Part shown: piece after piece, positions 8,542 to 17,690 of the stretch
How the letters are laid out: every line of letters starts with the position of its first letter
How positions within the stretch are numbered: the first letter of the stretch is position 1
Notes under the pieces: model-generated
Told to the model about the DNA's origin: nothing
The model's database searches: none
Seen by the model: only the letters and a program-made list of their open reading frames with translations
Assembly (NCBI GenBank): GCA_029243545.1
Contig: JAQWRV010000007.1
Coordinates: 123,252 to 187,251 of the forward strand
Direction of reading: 5' to 3'
DNA length: 64,000 bases
Source: Rhodospirillaceae bacterium
GTDB taxonomy: Bacteria; Pseudomonadota; Alphaproteobacteria; Rhodospirillales; Rhodospirillaceae
Position numbers and translations under genes: made by a program

Positions 8542-9339
8542 CTATCCACCGCGTGCTGCAGCTGCTGCCGGCGTAAGGGGCGGAATTTGCCGTGAATCTA
8601 CCGGAAGACCTGAAAAGTCTTTCCGCCAGTCATCCACACCAGCTTCCTTATCGCTACTAACAGCAATGGTTTTGCTCAACGCATCTTTGTTGCCAACAGA
8701 CGCCACCAAAATTCTAGCAACGTCAGCGCGTTGAATAAAACTGGTTTCCATGGTACCGGCCCCTGCGAGTTGCAAACCGACTTTTCCACCTTCTTCATCG
8801 CCCAGAGCGCCCGGACGGACGATGGTGTACGGAAGTGAATTGTCACGAATGTAGTCTTCGCCCAGCCATTTCCACATTTGTACGTTATCACAGAACTGAT
8901 TTAGGGGTTGGTCAGGCTTCCCGGCACCAAGGGCGGAGGTCAAAACCAGCTGCTTTACGCCCTTGTCTAAGGCGATCCCCGTCATGTTGACGACAGCTTG
9001 ATAGTCGACGTGCTGCGCGGAACTGGGTCCGCCGGTATCAAAACAATCCCCACCGATTGTGGAAATCACATAATCAACACCATCCATGGCTGATCGTACT
9101 TCATCCAGGATACGCGCATCCATTTCCACCCATTCGAAACCTTCTGAGCCATAACGTTCTTGGGCACGCTTGACGTTCGTTGTTGTCGCGCGCACGTCAT
9201 AGCCAGCGGACAAAGCTTCTTGAACGGTCGGCCATCCGGTACGCCCGGTGCCACCCACAACTAGAACCAGATCGGCTGCAATAACCGATGTCGAAAGAGC
9301 AACAGTCGCAACGATTGAAAGAGCAAATGATCTCAACAT
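8542..9339 (-). CDS. exported NAD(P)-binding atypical SDR (NmrA-like)
   Basis: 265 residues from the ATG at 9339, which has GGAG six bases upstream; a GTG at 9351 would add four residues but contains the ribosome site. The first 20 or so residues look like a Sec signal peptide ending VIAA. Directly after comes a Rossmann start, VLVVGGTGRTGWP, with the GxxGxxG dinucleotide site. Later features (DYVISTIGG, VLTSALGAG, TIVRPGALGDE) match the NmrA/HSCARG-type atypical short-chain dehydrogenases that lack the Tyr-Lys pair. The paralogue at 12635 shares the same layout and signal peptide. An exported NAD(P) protein is unusual because the periplasm has no free cofactor. Confidence 0.85.
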   Translation of the reverse strand: MLRSFALSIVATVALSTSVIAADLVLVVGGTGRTGWPTVQEALSAGYDVRATTTNVKRAQERYGSEGFEWVEMDARILDEVRSAMDGVDYVISTIGGDCFDTGGPSSAQHVDYQAVVNMTGIALDKGVKQLVLTSALGAGKPDQPLNQFCDNVQMWKWLGEDYIRDNSLPYTIVRPGALGDEEGGKVGLQLAGAGTMETSFIQRADVARILVASVGNKDALSKTIAVSSDKEAGVDDWRKDFSGLPVDSRQIPPLTPAAAAARGG

Positions 9340-9400
9340 AGAGGTCTCCACTTTATTTTAGGGTCAAAAGGTAAGGCTCATTAAATTCCTGAGTTCGTAT

Positions 9401-10810
9401 CTATTCAGCCGGTGCAGATTCTGGAACAGCATCTGCAATTGCTGATTTACGTTTTTCGGCCGTTTTACCGAGGTAGATAGCAAAACCACTCCACGCGGCG
9501 GCTACACCTGCTCCAACCAATGCAATTTGGGCCAAACCAAAGCCTGCGGACCGCAATCCGTTCTCAATCCATATATTGATTAAATCTGCGCCGCGATAAA
9601 CCGGTCCATCAATGACATTCTTGGCTTTGTACTTTTTATCCCGGTCAACGACGGTCCACAACATCTCACGACCCGGCCGGGTCATGGCGTAGTTCCCAGC
9701 ACGGCGAACGACTTGAAGTGAGAGGATCATCATTAATACAGGGAAGGCGCTGAGTGCAAAAAAGGCGAAGAACATAAAGATTGGCATCACCGCCATGAGA
9801 AATACCAAACCCCATTTACCGGCCACACGCGAAGTCACAAACATTTGGGTGAAAATCGCCAAGGTATTGACCACGCCGTCAACGATTGCGTTTGCCGCGT
9901 AACGGTCTGCTCGTGTTTCAAAGGCCGCACGAACCAAGTCCACTTGCGCGACATAGAAGATCGTCGAAATAAATGTATAAAGAGCGACAAAGACTGCAAA
10001 AGCCATGAGATAGGGGTCTTGCAACAGAGTCTTGAACCCAGAGAGCGTAGAGCCACCAACTTTGTCCTTGGAGCCACCTTTCTCAGCGCCTTTTGCATGT
10101 CCCCCACTCGTATGGGTCGTGAGGTCGTGAATACAAAACAGAGTCACAGACAAGATCACCGCGGCAAAAATGACGGTGCCTTGAGCACTCACAAGACCAA
10201 ACGCAGCTGCAATTCCCATTGTTGATGGGGCAATTGCAGCACCGGCACTCCCACCGGCCGCAACAAACCCAAAAAGACGTTTTGATTGTTCTTTGGAATA
10301 CCTATCAGCCAGAAAGCTCCAAAAGACTGAGACAACAAACATATTGAACACGCTCAGCCAGATGTAAAACGAGCACCCAACAACCAAGCTAACCTTAACT
10401 TCTCCGAATATGACGAAGGCGTCCGTGTTAAAAATCGGCGCCATCATTGTCTCGGTGCTTTCCAGGGGATAAGCCCCCATAAGCACATAAAAAATACCCA
10501 TGTTGATAATGAAGAAACCGTAGATCCAGGGTAAACAAGAAGAAACCTTGAAGCGGGAAATCAGCCAGCTGAAAATGACAGCAGCAACAACAGAGAATAT
10601 GAAGGTACCCGTCCAAAGAAACTTTAGATCTTCCGACGCAACTTCCGACGCCAACGCATCGCGGAGCGGCCGGATTGTGTAGTAGCTGGCCATGAGGCAG
10701 AAGAGGTAGACAAAAGAGACCAGAATCGCACGCAGCTCGCGCCGTTCTATCTTCGCCGTAACCAGGAATAACCGCTCAAGTGAATTGGACGGCGCGGCTG
10801 TGTCGTTCAT
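9401..10810 (-). CDS. MFS / Npt1-Npt2-like transporter
   Basis: 469 residues with about twelve hydrophobic segments. The early motif SYYTIRPLRDALA is characteristic of the family annotated as Npt1/Npt2 nucleotide (ATP/ADP-type) transporters and their free-living relatives. A cytoplasmic loop ADRYSKEQSKRLFG and AAGGSAGAAIAP follow in mid-protein. In free-living bacteria such proteins are not proven nucleotide exchangers, so the substrate stays open. The C-terminal tail is short and polar. The gene is monocistronic, 61 bases upstream of the exported SDR gene on the same strand. Confidence 0.8.
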   Translation of the reverse strand: MNDTAAPSNSLERLFLVTAKIERRELRAILVSFVYLFCLMASYYTIRPLRDALASEVASEDLKFLWTGTFIFSVVAAVIFSWLISRFKVSSCLPWIYGFFIINMGIFYVLMGAYPLESTETMMAPIFNTDAFVIFGEVKVSLVVGCSFYIWLSVFNMFVVSVFWSFLADRYSKEQSKRLFGFVAAGGSAGAAIAPSTMGIAAAFGLVSAQGTVIFAAVILSVTLFCIHDLTTHTSGGHAKGAEKGGSKDKVGGSTLSGFKTLLQDPYLMAFAVFVALYTFISTIFYVAQVDLVRAAFETRADRYAANAIVDGVVNTLAIFTQMFVTSRVAGKWGLVFLMAVMPIFMFFAFFALSAFPVLMMILSLQVVRRAGNYAMTRPGREMLWTVVDRDKKYKAKNVIDGPVYRGADLINIWIENGLRSAGFGLAQIALVGAGVAAAWSGFAIYLGKTAEKRKSAIADAVPESAPAE

Positions 10811-10931
10811 AGGTCAGGCTCAAATGTCGTTGAACTATGGGCGAACTATAGCGGTTCAGACAGCCGGCACACGACCCCTTTTATGAGCTTCTCCCTGCCT
10901 CACGGCCACATTGTGGTCGCGTGGATAGCGC

Positions 10932-11987
10932 TCAAACGCTCACTTTTTCGCGATCCCTACCGGTAAGCCGTCCAACAGCCCACATCCCGGCCCAAATCAC
11001 ACCAGCGACCACAAAGACAAGCAAAAATTCGACAGCCGGGATACGAATCAATTCGTCCATAGTCGTCCAATTCCGGCCGCCGTAAACGATGACAACGCCC
11101 ATGATATAAGCCGCCCCGAACGCCCATTTGAGCCAACGGCTAAACCCGAAGCCATGCATCTGCGTGACAATGAACATACCCAGGAAGCCAAAGAAGAATT
11201 GTGCCCACGGCCCATTGTTGGCCGCCATTAAGGCCACCATCGTTCCGTGGATCAGCACCATTACTTCCAGGAAGCCCGTCCACCAGCTGTTGAGATGCGC
11301 TCGGGTAAAAAACAGACTGCCCTGAATCATGATCAGGCAGGTATAGAGTGTGCCGAGTAGGTGCCCCTGCGTGGTTTCCATGGGATGATACCAAAACGTC
11401 CAGATCACGGCCCAGGAAAAGTAGTAGCCGTGGTACTTGCGTAGAAAGTCAGCAGAGGTTTCTAAAAAGGGCGCTTTCTTGCCGAAGAACATACCGCGTC
11501 TACGGTTTTCCATCATGATGACCATAACAAGTAAAAAGACGACCGACGCTTGAGCCGACATGATGTGAACATCTTGCGCTAACCCATCATAAAAATATTG
11601 CGTCTGCACCAAATGAAGAAGAATAAACACCGCACTGCCACCAAGTGCGATGATGTTCACCGGGTGCAGGCCTTTTGAATATTTCAGCTTATTACTTTGG
11701 GCGTAATAAATCAGCCCCCAGAGCAGGCTTTGATGCAAAACGTATCCCGTCCATGCCGTCGCCCGCGACCAGAAGGTTGGATCGGTCAGCTTCCAGAGAT
11801 AATCAAAGGCCCCCTGGTCGGCAGCAAAATTAATCTTCGGCATGTAGGGTTTAAGTGCCCAGATCAGCACGGTGTAGAGGACACAGAAGGTGATGCCGGC
11901 CCACAGGCCAAGCGTGCTGTCGATGCCTTTACCTTTTGCTGGGTCTGGCGGTTCCGTCGAAACGTCACCGGATGTCGTGTCTGCCAT
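10932..11987 (-). CDS. polytopic membrane protein rich in conserved His
   Basis: About 351 residues from the ATG at 11987; a GTG at 12005 could add six. A polar N terminus (DTTSGDVSTEPPDPAKGKG) is followed by about nine or ten membrane helices. Many His and aromatic residues sit in or next to helices: HQSLLW, HLVQTQYF, HIMSAQ, KYHGYYFSW, HPMETTQGH, HLNSWW and QMHGFGFSRW. Such a spread suggests metal or haem binding within the membrane, but I recognise no family. It stands alone between the Npt-like gene and a gap. Function unknown. Confidence 0.75.
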   Translation of the reverse strand: MADTTSGDVSTEPPDPAKGKGIDSTLGLWAGITFCVLYTVLIWALKPYMPKINFAADQGAFDYLWKLTDPTFWSRATAWTGYVLHQSLLWGLIYYAQSNKLKYSKGLHPVNIIALGGSAVFILLHLVQTQYFYDGLAQDVHIMSAQASVVFLLVMVIMMENRRRGMFFGKKAPFLETSADFLRKYHGYYFSWAVIWTFWYHPMETTQGHLLGTLYTCLIMIQGSLFFTRAHLNSWWTGFLEVMVLIHGTMVALMAANNGPWAQFFFGFLGMFIVTQMHGFGFSRWLKWAFGAAYIMGVVIVYGGRNWTTMDELIRIPAVEFLLVFVVAGVIWAGMWAVGRLTGRDREKVSV

Positions 11988-12069
11988 GGAAATTGCCCCG
12001 TTCACAAATAACCACCCTTATATACAGGGTTTACGGTCACAGTTGGTAATTAGACGAAGTATAGCCCAG

Positions 12070-12240
12070 TCAAAGGTTTAATTCCGATTTATTACAGCCG
12101 AAACCAACAGCCGGCACAACGGGCCCGCGGCATCCGAGCCGGCGCTCCGTGTCAGCGGCACGGACGGATGAAACGACTATGGGCAGAACCGCAGCAGCAG
12201 CTGCGACCTTAATAATTGCGCGTCTTAATGTGCGGAGCAT
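12070..12240 (-). CDS. possible small secreted two-Cys peptide
   Basis: A 56-residue frame below usual gene-calling length. It starts MLRTLRRAIIKVAAAAAVLP and continues to a signal-peptidase-like VRA-A site near residue 28. The short mature part, rich in Gly and Pro, holds two Cys around GPVVPAVGFG. The basic start, hydrophobic core and cleavage site are convincing as an export signal. No ribosome-binding site is visible, so it may be the remains of a longer exported protein. Function unknown. Confidence 0.4.
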   Translation of the reverse strand: MLRTLRRAIIKVAAAAAVLPIVVSSVRAADTERRLGCRGPVVPAVGFGCNKSELNL

Positions 12241-12444
12241 GGTGGACAGAATTATGAGAGGGCTTCTAGAATAAAAAGTGGCTTGGCACTGTCTTGGTCA
12301 ATATCAAGAGCGGCACATACCATCTTGTCAAAATGTTCTATTACGGACAAGGCGTCCCTATTCATAATACCATTGTTCTAACATAGTAGGCTTAGGACGT
12401 GGTAATCGGCGGTCATCTCTACGCCATGAAATTAACTTTGGTAA

Positions 12445-12472
12445 ATATCTGCTTGTGACCCAAAGCGGACAT
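12445..12472. repeat. dispersed hairpin element, copy 1
   Basis: ATATCTGCT, ten-base loop, AGCGGACAT. The right part, CCCAAAGCGGACAT (12459-12472), recurs exactly at 13570-13583, so the two copies stand as direct repeats on either side of the exported SDR gene. Confidence 0.65.
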
Positions 12473-12634
12473 CCGTCAGTACACGCGTATCTAGGATCTA
12501 TGTTCTAATCGGTGCCAAGTTGCTCAGTCCAATTAGGTACATGAATGTAACAAACAGTCTTACCATCACGGCGTTTACCTAGGCAACGCTCGCCCACGCC
12601 GAAATGCCTTAGACTCAATAAGAGGACTTCATAA

Positions 12635-13414
12635 ATGAAAATGTTTGGATCAGCATTGCTAGCTGCAGTGCTTCTGACCAGTGTTGCTGGGTCGCTGCAC
12701 GCAGCAGACCGTGTTGTGGTTGTTGGTGGTACCAGCAAAACTGGGATTGCTGCGATTCGATTGGCTCAAGAAGCTGGATATGATGTCGTTGGCACAACTC
12801 GAAGCCTCCGGCGGGCGCAAGAAAGATATGGCAGTGATATCAAATGGGCAGTGGTCGACATCAAAGACCCGGCAACCGTCAAGGCAGCCTTTGACGGCGC
12901 AGATTATATCATTTCTTCCATCGGTTCTCTGGAGCCAACCGGAGACAACCGACCCGAGAACGTTGATTACAAGGGTGTGGTCAACATGGTCGATGCTGCT
13001 ATTGCCCAAAATGTAAAACGTTTTGTGCTAATTTCGTCCGCAGGCGCAGGCGGCGATGTGCGAAACCGCTTAAACTTTATCTTCAGTAATATTTTGGTGT
13101 GGAAATGGCTAGGTGAAGACTACCTGCGGGATGGTGCGACGGAGTCCACCGTGATCCGGCCCGGAGGCCTTAGTGATGAACCAGGTGGAGTAATGGGGAT
13201 CGATCTCGTGCAAATGGATGTTGGAGCCACACGGCCACGAACGTCGCGGGCTGATGTGGCGGCTATTTCCGTTCATTGCCTATCAAGCCCCGATTGCAAG
13301 AATAAGACCTTTGAGATGTACGGCGATGTTGGCCGTCCAGTCGATGGTTGGAAAGACGTTCTGAAATCGCTCAAAGAGGATGACGTTACATTTGAGGCTA
13401 TGCCGCAACGGTAA
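12635..13414 (+). CDS. exported NAD(P)-binding atypical SDR (NmrA-like), paralogue
   Basis: 259 residues. A Sec-type signal peptide (residues 1-24, ending LHAA) runs straight into VVVVGGTSKTGIAA, a GxxGxxG Rossmann site. Shared blocks with the protein encoded at 8542-9339 include RAQERYG, DYIIS..G, VDYKGVVNM, WKWLGEDYLRD, VIRPGGLSDE and SRADVA, so the two are clear paralogues about 3 kb apart in opposite orientation. The atypical SDR family lacks the YxxxK catalytic pair. AGAGGA lies upstream of the ATG at good spacing. The gene is flanked by two copies of a hairpin repeat. The reaction is unknown, and the export of a dinucleotide protein without a twin-Arg motif is odd. Confidence 0.85.
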   Translation: MKMFGSALLAAVLLTSVAGSLHAADRVVVVGGTSKTGIAAIRLAQEAGYDVVGTTRSLRRAQERYGSDIKWAVVDIKDPATVKAAFDGADYIISSIGSLEPTGDNRPENVDYKGVVNMVDAAIAQNVKRFVLISSAGAGGDVRNRLNFIFSNILVWKWLGEDYLRDGATESTVIRPGGLSDEPGGVMGIDLVQMDVGATRPRTSRADVAAISVHCLSSPDCKNKTFEMYGDVGRPVDGWKDVLKSLKEDDVTFEAMPQR

Positions 13415-13554
13415 GCCCTGATCTTATGCGATGTGATAGGGGCGGTGACCTATTCACCAAGCGCATGCGACTAATGAATGAGTGGGCGAAGTACTTTGGT
13501 ATCATCGCCCGCAGCGCCAAAGTCATCGCCATAAACAGATGACACGGCGTTCTG

Positions 13555-13584
13555 AATGTCTGCTAATGGCCCAAAGCGGACATT
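13555..13584. repeat. dispersed hairpin element, copy 2
   Basis: AATGTCTGCT, ten-base loop, AGCGGACATT: arms of ten with one mismatch. It shares 14 identical bases with copy 1. It lies between the convergent SDR and TonB-receptor genes. Confidence 0.7.
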
Positions 13585-13636
13585 GTTATTTCTTAGAGTG
13601 ATTTGTCTTTTTCAGTTTTGCTGATAAACGCCTAAC

Positions 13637-15844
13637 CTAAAACGTCTCGCGCAGACTCAGCTTATACTTGCGTGGAAAGACCGATTTCACGAGGCGAAGT
13701 TGGTCCACGGGCACCAAACCGCGACGGCCATCGTGTATATAACGCTCGCCACGCGCTCCATTTTTAAAGACCTGCTCGGCCTCGAAACGCAGTGTAAATT
13801 CACCGAGCATCGGAATTTCCAGGAAGCCGTTCATATTTATCTTGGGATTATAATAAAGAATATTATTTGGATACGCTAAGATAGTCTCAGATCGGTTATC
13901 GATGGTCAGGCCGTATGAAAAGTTGTTCCACGAAGTATCGTGGCGATAGTTGAGTGTCCACTTTGTCAGCGGAATGCCACCTAATTTTCTTTTTTCACTC
14001 GTAAAGGGATCCCTAACCCGGGAACCCTGCACGATAATATCGGCATCAAGTCGTGCTGTAGGTAGGCCGATCCAGCCGAGCCTCAGACCAGTGTTGAGTT
14101 CGGCGCCAAAGTGAGACGCATTGCCAACGTTGCCTGTAGCAGACACGATCCCTTGACCTATGGGAATTTGGTCGATGAGTTCGGAAATATCCTTGTAGAA
14201 CCCGCGCAGAGATATGATCCCCCGATCTTCCGGCAGCCTATATTCATGGGTCAGTTCGTACAGCCACTCTTTTTCTGGCACGAGATCAGGATTACCTGCC
14301 CGCAGCACCTCGAGCCTCTGGAAATCAGTGTTGAATCCCGAAATGAAGTCGGCAAAGTTGAGTTGGCTGATGCTGCGCTGCGCCCGGGCCCTGATCTGTG
14401 TTCTGGGTCCGTAATCGAAACGCACATCAAGTCGCGGTTTAAGAAAAAAGAAAGACCGCTGCGTGTCTATTTCACTTCCTAATTGAGACAGCCGCGAGTA
14501 TTCCGTGTCCGCTGCTGCGTCAATGAGAAACGCCGGGGACGCCTGCCACGCATATGTGAGAAACGTCTCAATGCGGGTTTCCTTGACGGAGCCGTCGGGG
14601 TTGAACAGCGGCACGTTGGTTTCAGCGCTGTTGTTGACCCCGAAAAGTTCAATGAATGAATCGAGCGAATTTAATGCCACTTCCGCGCCCGCCTCCACGG
14701 AATGCTCTTGAGAAAACCGCGTCCTGTATGTACCCCGCAGGATCTTTTCGACCCGATCCGGGACCTGCCGCTGTCTGCGAGTGAGCGTCTCCGTGCCGCC
14801 AGCCGGCGTGAAGAAAAAGTTGCGCCTGTCGTTCTCGGAACCGCTGGTGTAGATAGCCAGCACCTTCAAGGTATCGCCACCGGAGAATATGTGCTCATAG
14901 TCGCCGCCCAGTTCCCAGTTTTCGACACCGCGATTGCGAATGTTGAACAGCGTTGCGGTATAAACCTCCGTTCCTAAGAGAATATCGTTTTGGTCGGTCG
15001 TCAGGGTCTCGGTCCGACCTTCATCGGCATAGCGCCCATTGAAATTGAGGATATCCCCGTTACCGAAAACATAGGCGAGGCTTCCCGTGGCAACGATGTC
15101 CGTTCCTACAGTGCGGGGGTCTTCATACCAAATTTGATATGGCGGCGTATTGGGAATGCCGCTACGTGGGCCATCGGGCACAAAATAGAGCCCGAACCTG
15201 TCGCGGCCGAAAAAAGAAGGCTTGGCTTCGAGGCTCGCCGCATAGTTCAAGGGGCCAAAGTCACCGCTGTAGGAAACCAGACCGCCGGGTCGTGACTTTA
15301 CGCCTGTGAAAGCTGTCAAGCTACCTTCCCAGGAGCCCGCGCCGGAAGTTAACTCTTCCTTCAGGACGATGTTCACCAGCGTGCCTTCGCTTCGCACATC
15401 AAGGCCCGCCGCGGATCCGCGTATGACCTCCACCTGCAAAAGCTGGCTCACTTGGATGCGTTTTAAAGCCGAGCCGACGGTCATGCTCTTGCCAGACAGT
15501 CTGCGGCCATTGAACAGGATTTGAGCGCCGGAAGATCCGAAACCCCGTTGGGTAGAAGCATTCTCCGCATCCGACACAACATCCTGAATGCCGGGAATTC
15601 GCCTCAAAACATCTTCGACGGTGATGGCGTTGAAAGGACTGAAATAAGCTTCCCCATAGATGGTTCGTGCACCGTCCTCGATGACTACTGTGCCATCTTC
15701 GGGATATCCCTGCGACAAAGCTGGCTGTGCGACTGTCATGGCCCAAGTCAGCACCAAGACCACCAGGCAACCTAAACGAAAAATTCTACTCACCACTCCG
15801 CTCGATTTCGTTTTGAACGCACTAACCATACACGATGCCGGCAT
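13637..15844 (-). CDS. TonB-dependent outer-membrane receptor
   Basis: About 735 residues from the ATG at 15844, which has GAGG close upstream; the frame is open to a TTG at 15943. A signal peptide with a long n-region ends near ALSQ. The plug domain follows: ITVEDVLRRIPGIQDV, QRGFGSSGAQILFNGRRLSGK and VEVIRGSAAGLDV, then a shortened plug end with a LVNIVLKEE strand. The remaining 550 or so residues are amphipathic strands of the beta-barrel, and the protein ends in an aromatic residue (LRETF), as outer-membrane proteins do. It imports a ligand using TonB energy. The ligand (siderophore, glycan or other) is not shown, and no TonB-ExbBD or partner permease is adjacent. Confidence 0.92.
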   Translation of the reverse strand: MPASCMVSAFKTKSSGVVSRIFRLGCLVVLVLTWAMTVAQPALSQGYPEDGTVVIEDGARTIYGEAYFSPFNAITVEDVLRRIPGIQDVVSDAENASTQRGFGSSGAQILFNGRRLSGKSMTVGSALKRIQVSQLLQVEVIRGSAAGLDVRSEGTLVNIVLKEELTSGAGSWEGSLTAFTGVKSRPGGLVSYSGDFGPLNYAASLEAKPSFFGRDRFGLYFVPDGPRSGIPNTPPYQIWYEDPRTVGTDIVATGSLAYVFGNGDILNFNGRYADEGRTETLTTDQNDILLGTEVYTATLFNIRNRGVENWELGGDYEHIFSGGDTLKVLAIYTSGSENDRRNFFFTPAGGTETLTRRQRQVPDRVEKILRGTYRTRFSQEHSVEAGAEVALNSLDSFIELFGVNNSAETNVPLFNPDGSVKETRIETFLTYAWQASPAFLIDAAADTEYSRLSQLGSEIDTQRSFFFLKPRLDVRFDYGPRTQIRARAQRSISQLNFADFISGFNTDFQRLEVLRAGNPDLVPEKEWLYELTHEYRLPEDRGIISLRGFYKDISELIDQIPIGQGIVSATGNVGNASHFGAELNTGLRLGWIGLPTARLDADIIVQGSRVRDPFTSEKRKLGGIPLTKWTLNYRHDTSWNNFSYGLTIDNRSETILAYPNNILYYNPKINMNGFLEIPMLGEFTLRFEAEQVFKNGARGERYIHDGRRGLVPVDQLRLVKSVFPRKYKLSLRETF

Positions 15845-15974
15845 CAGCCTCGTTTTCAGGTAAGGAAAAGTTTTGGCGCCAAGGCAGAATGTGACCCAGC
15901 CGCTAAGGGCCGCCGAACTCCTCAAGTATTCCGGCCAGCCCAAGAAGGGGCAATAGGTAGATGTTTTTTAGAAA

Positions 15975-16781
15975 TCACCAAGGCATCGGCACACCGTCAT
16001 AGTTGATCATCGTCGCGGCAGTCTCCGGGCTGAGTGTCTCAACAAATCCAATCAAAGCAGCCACGGCTTCCTCCGGAGTAAGCTTTGGGCCATCATAATT
16101 GGTCCCGCCAAATCCCGTATCTACGATGCCTGGATTAAAAAGACCGATAAGAATTCCCCGGTCTCGCAAATCTGCAGCGAGAGTACGGCCAATAATGTTC
16201 ACGCTCGCCTTGCTTGCTCTGTAAAAATAATACCCTTCGAAGGCCTCTTCGGTCAGAGTCATGGAGCCGAGCCCACTCGTAATTGTTACTATTTTCTTTT
16301 TCTCGCTGGCGGCTACGCTGTCGGCGAAGGCTTGAGTCACCTTTAGCGGCCCGAAGACATTTACAGCCATGACGTCAACGAATGTGCTGTAATCTAATTC
16401 TTCAAACCTCTGTAATGAAACGGTACCAAAAATACCGGCATTGTTGATGAGAACATCAATAGGCGTGCCAGCATATCCTTTTGCTAGGGCTTCAATCTCA
16501 TCAACATCCGTCACGTCCATTTCTTCAATGACCACGTTGGGATAACTTTCCGCCAACCTGACCAAATCATCTGCTTCACTGGGGGTGCGGCAGGTTGCAA
16601 TAACCTTCCATTCCTTAACAGCGTATTGCTTTGCCAATTCAAAGCCAACGCCGCGGCTTGACCCTGTAATGAGAACAGTCCCAGGCTCATCGGCCAAAGC
16701 AATGTTTTGACTTTGGGTTCCGACAACTACGCCTGTAGACAACCCAACAGCTAAAAATAATTTATGCAAGACCCCAATCAT
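15975..16781 (-). CDS. exported classical short-chain dehydrogenase
   Basis: 268 residues. Residues 1-30 look like a signal peptide or anchor (hydrophobic core, ALADE). The classical SDR marks follow: TGSSRGVG (39-46) for NAD(P), NNAGIFG, a catalytic Ser in ITSGLGS and Y-x3-K in YRASK, then FNPGIVDTG. So this one, unlike the two NmrA-like paralogues, has the full active site. AAGGAA lies six bases before the ATG at 16781. It is the third NAD(P)-fold protein in 8 kb that appears to be exported. Its substrate is unknown. Confidence 0.88.
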   Translation of the reverse strand: MIGVLHKLFLAVGLSTGVVVGTQSQNIALADEPGTVLITGSSRGVGFELAKQYAVKEWKVIATCRTPSEADDLVRLAESYPNVVIEEMDVTDVDEIEALAKGYAGTPIDVLINNAGIFGTVSLQRFEELDYSTFVDVMAVNVFGPLKVTQAFADSVAASEKKKIVTITSGLGSMTLTEEAFEGYYFYRASKASVNIIGRTLAADLRDRGILIGLFNPGIVDTGFGGTNYDGPKLTPEEAVAALIGFVETLSPETAATMINYDGVPMPW

Positions 16782-16988
16782 TACAATTCCTTTTCTACTG
16801 CGGTTTCGTTAGCGGGCTCAATCACGGCACCACCTTCATCTGCGCCCCTAAGGGCCAGTCGTCTTCGTCTTTCTCTTCGGCTGCACAATCGTTTGGGATA
16901 CACCGGCTTCCGAGAGATGGGTAGAAAGATGGGTAATGAATAAACCATTACCCTAAGTATCTATAAATAAACATTTAATACTAAATAA

Positions 16989-17065
16989 TGGTGGACCCGG
17001 CAGGACTTGAACCTGCAACATCTCGCTTAGAAGGCGAGTGCTCTATCCAGTTGAGCTACGGGTCC
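16989..17065 (-). tRNA. tRNA-Arg(TCT)
   Basis: 77 bases including an encoded CCA (16989-16991). The acceptor stem GGACCCG pairs with CGGGTCC. The anticodon stem CTCGC/GCGAG holds the loop CTTCTAA, giving anticodon TCT. The T-arm has the GTTCAAGTC loop. Confidence 0.95.
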
Positions 17066-17083
17066 GGTTGACGCGAAAGTGGC

Positions 17084-17383
17084 TTAGGAAGCACCACGGT
17101 AGGAGAAATTGTCCGCATAGGCGCGTGGTTTGACCGTACGCTCTTTCGGTAACATCACCCGATAGGTGAACCCGCACCGTTTGGCATAAGCCACCACTTC
17201 TTCTTTGGTAGAAAATTTTATTTTGAGCTGGCGCGCCGTGTCGTGGGAGCCCGACCATCCCATCAATGCATCTGTGCTAAGGCCATCGGAGGGTTCGAAT
17301 TCGAGCACCCACTTCAGGGTATTAGATCTGCCAGACTGCATGGCTGTCTTCGCCGGTCTGTAAATACGCACTTCAGCACTCAT
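17084..17383 (-). CDS. complex I accessory subunit, NDUFS4-like (ETC complex I subunit)
   Basis: 99 residues. The sequence matches the short alphaproteobacterial relatives of the mitochondrial 18-kDa complex I subunit NDUFS4: RIYRPAKTAMQSG near the start, WVLEFEP, then MGWSGSHDT, LKIKFSTKEEVVAYAKRCG and a C-terminal PRAYADNFSYRG. In alphaproteobacteria this subunit sits on the peripheral arm of NADH:quinone oxidoreductase near the 51-kDa/75-kDa region. The gene lies alone between two tRNA genes, as it often does away from the nuo operon. It is one of the best clues to the alphaproteobacterial origin of the window. Confidence 0.9.
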   Translation of the reverse strand: MSAEVRIYRPAKTAMQSGRSNTLKWVLEFEPSDGLSTDALMGWSGSHDTARQLKIKFSTKEEVVAYAKRCGFTYRVMLPKERTVKPRAYADNFSYRGAS

Positions 17384-17452
17384 GGCCCTGCCTCCGCTGC
17401 ATCTCGCCTCTCATCGCGGTTCTATTCTGACCCCGATGAGGTCTTTGATCTA

Positions 17453-17530
<78 letters not shown>

Positions 17531-17690
17531 AATATCCTAGATTTATGGGCGTTATCTACGGGGCCACAGGGGTTTTGGCAAGCCTTAGCACTAGGTTTAT
17601 GCCTCATGCAGGGCTTCCTTGACCCCCGTCGCCCCCGGCTGGCACAGTTCTTTCTAACGAGAAAACAATCTATCCGCCGAGGCACCCGCT

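Larger units (their letters stand above)
12006..12634. other. gap with small secreted frame and hairpin repeat
   Basis: About 630 bases without a standard gene. It holds a 56-codon minus-strand frame (12070-12240) and a dispersed hairpin element (12445-12472), each listed separately. The part from 12260 to 12440 shows nothing definite. Confidence 0.5.
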
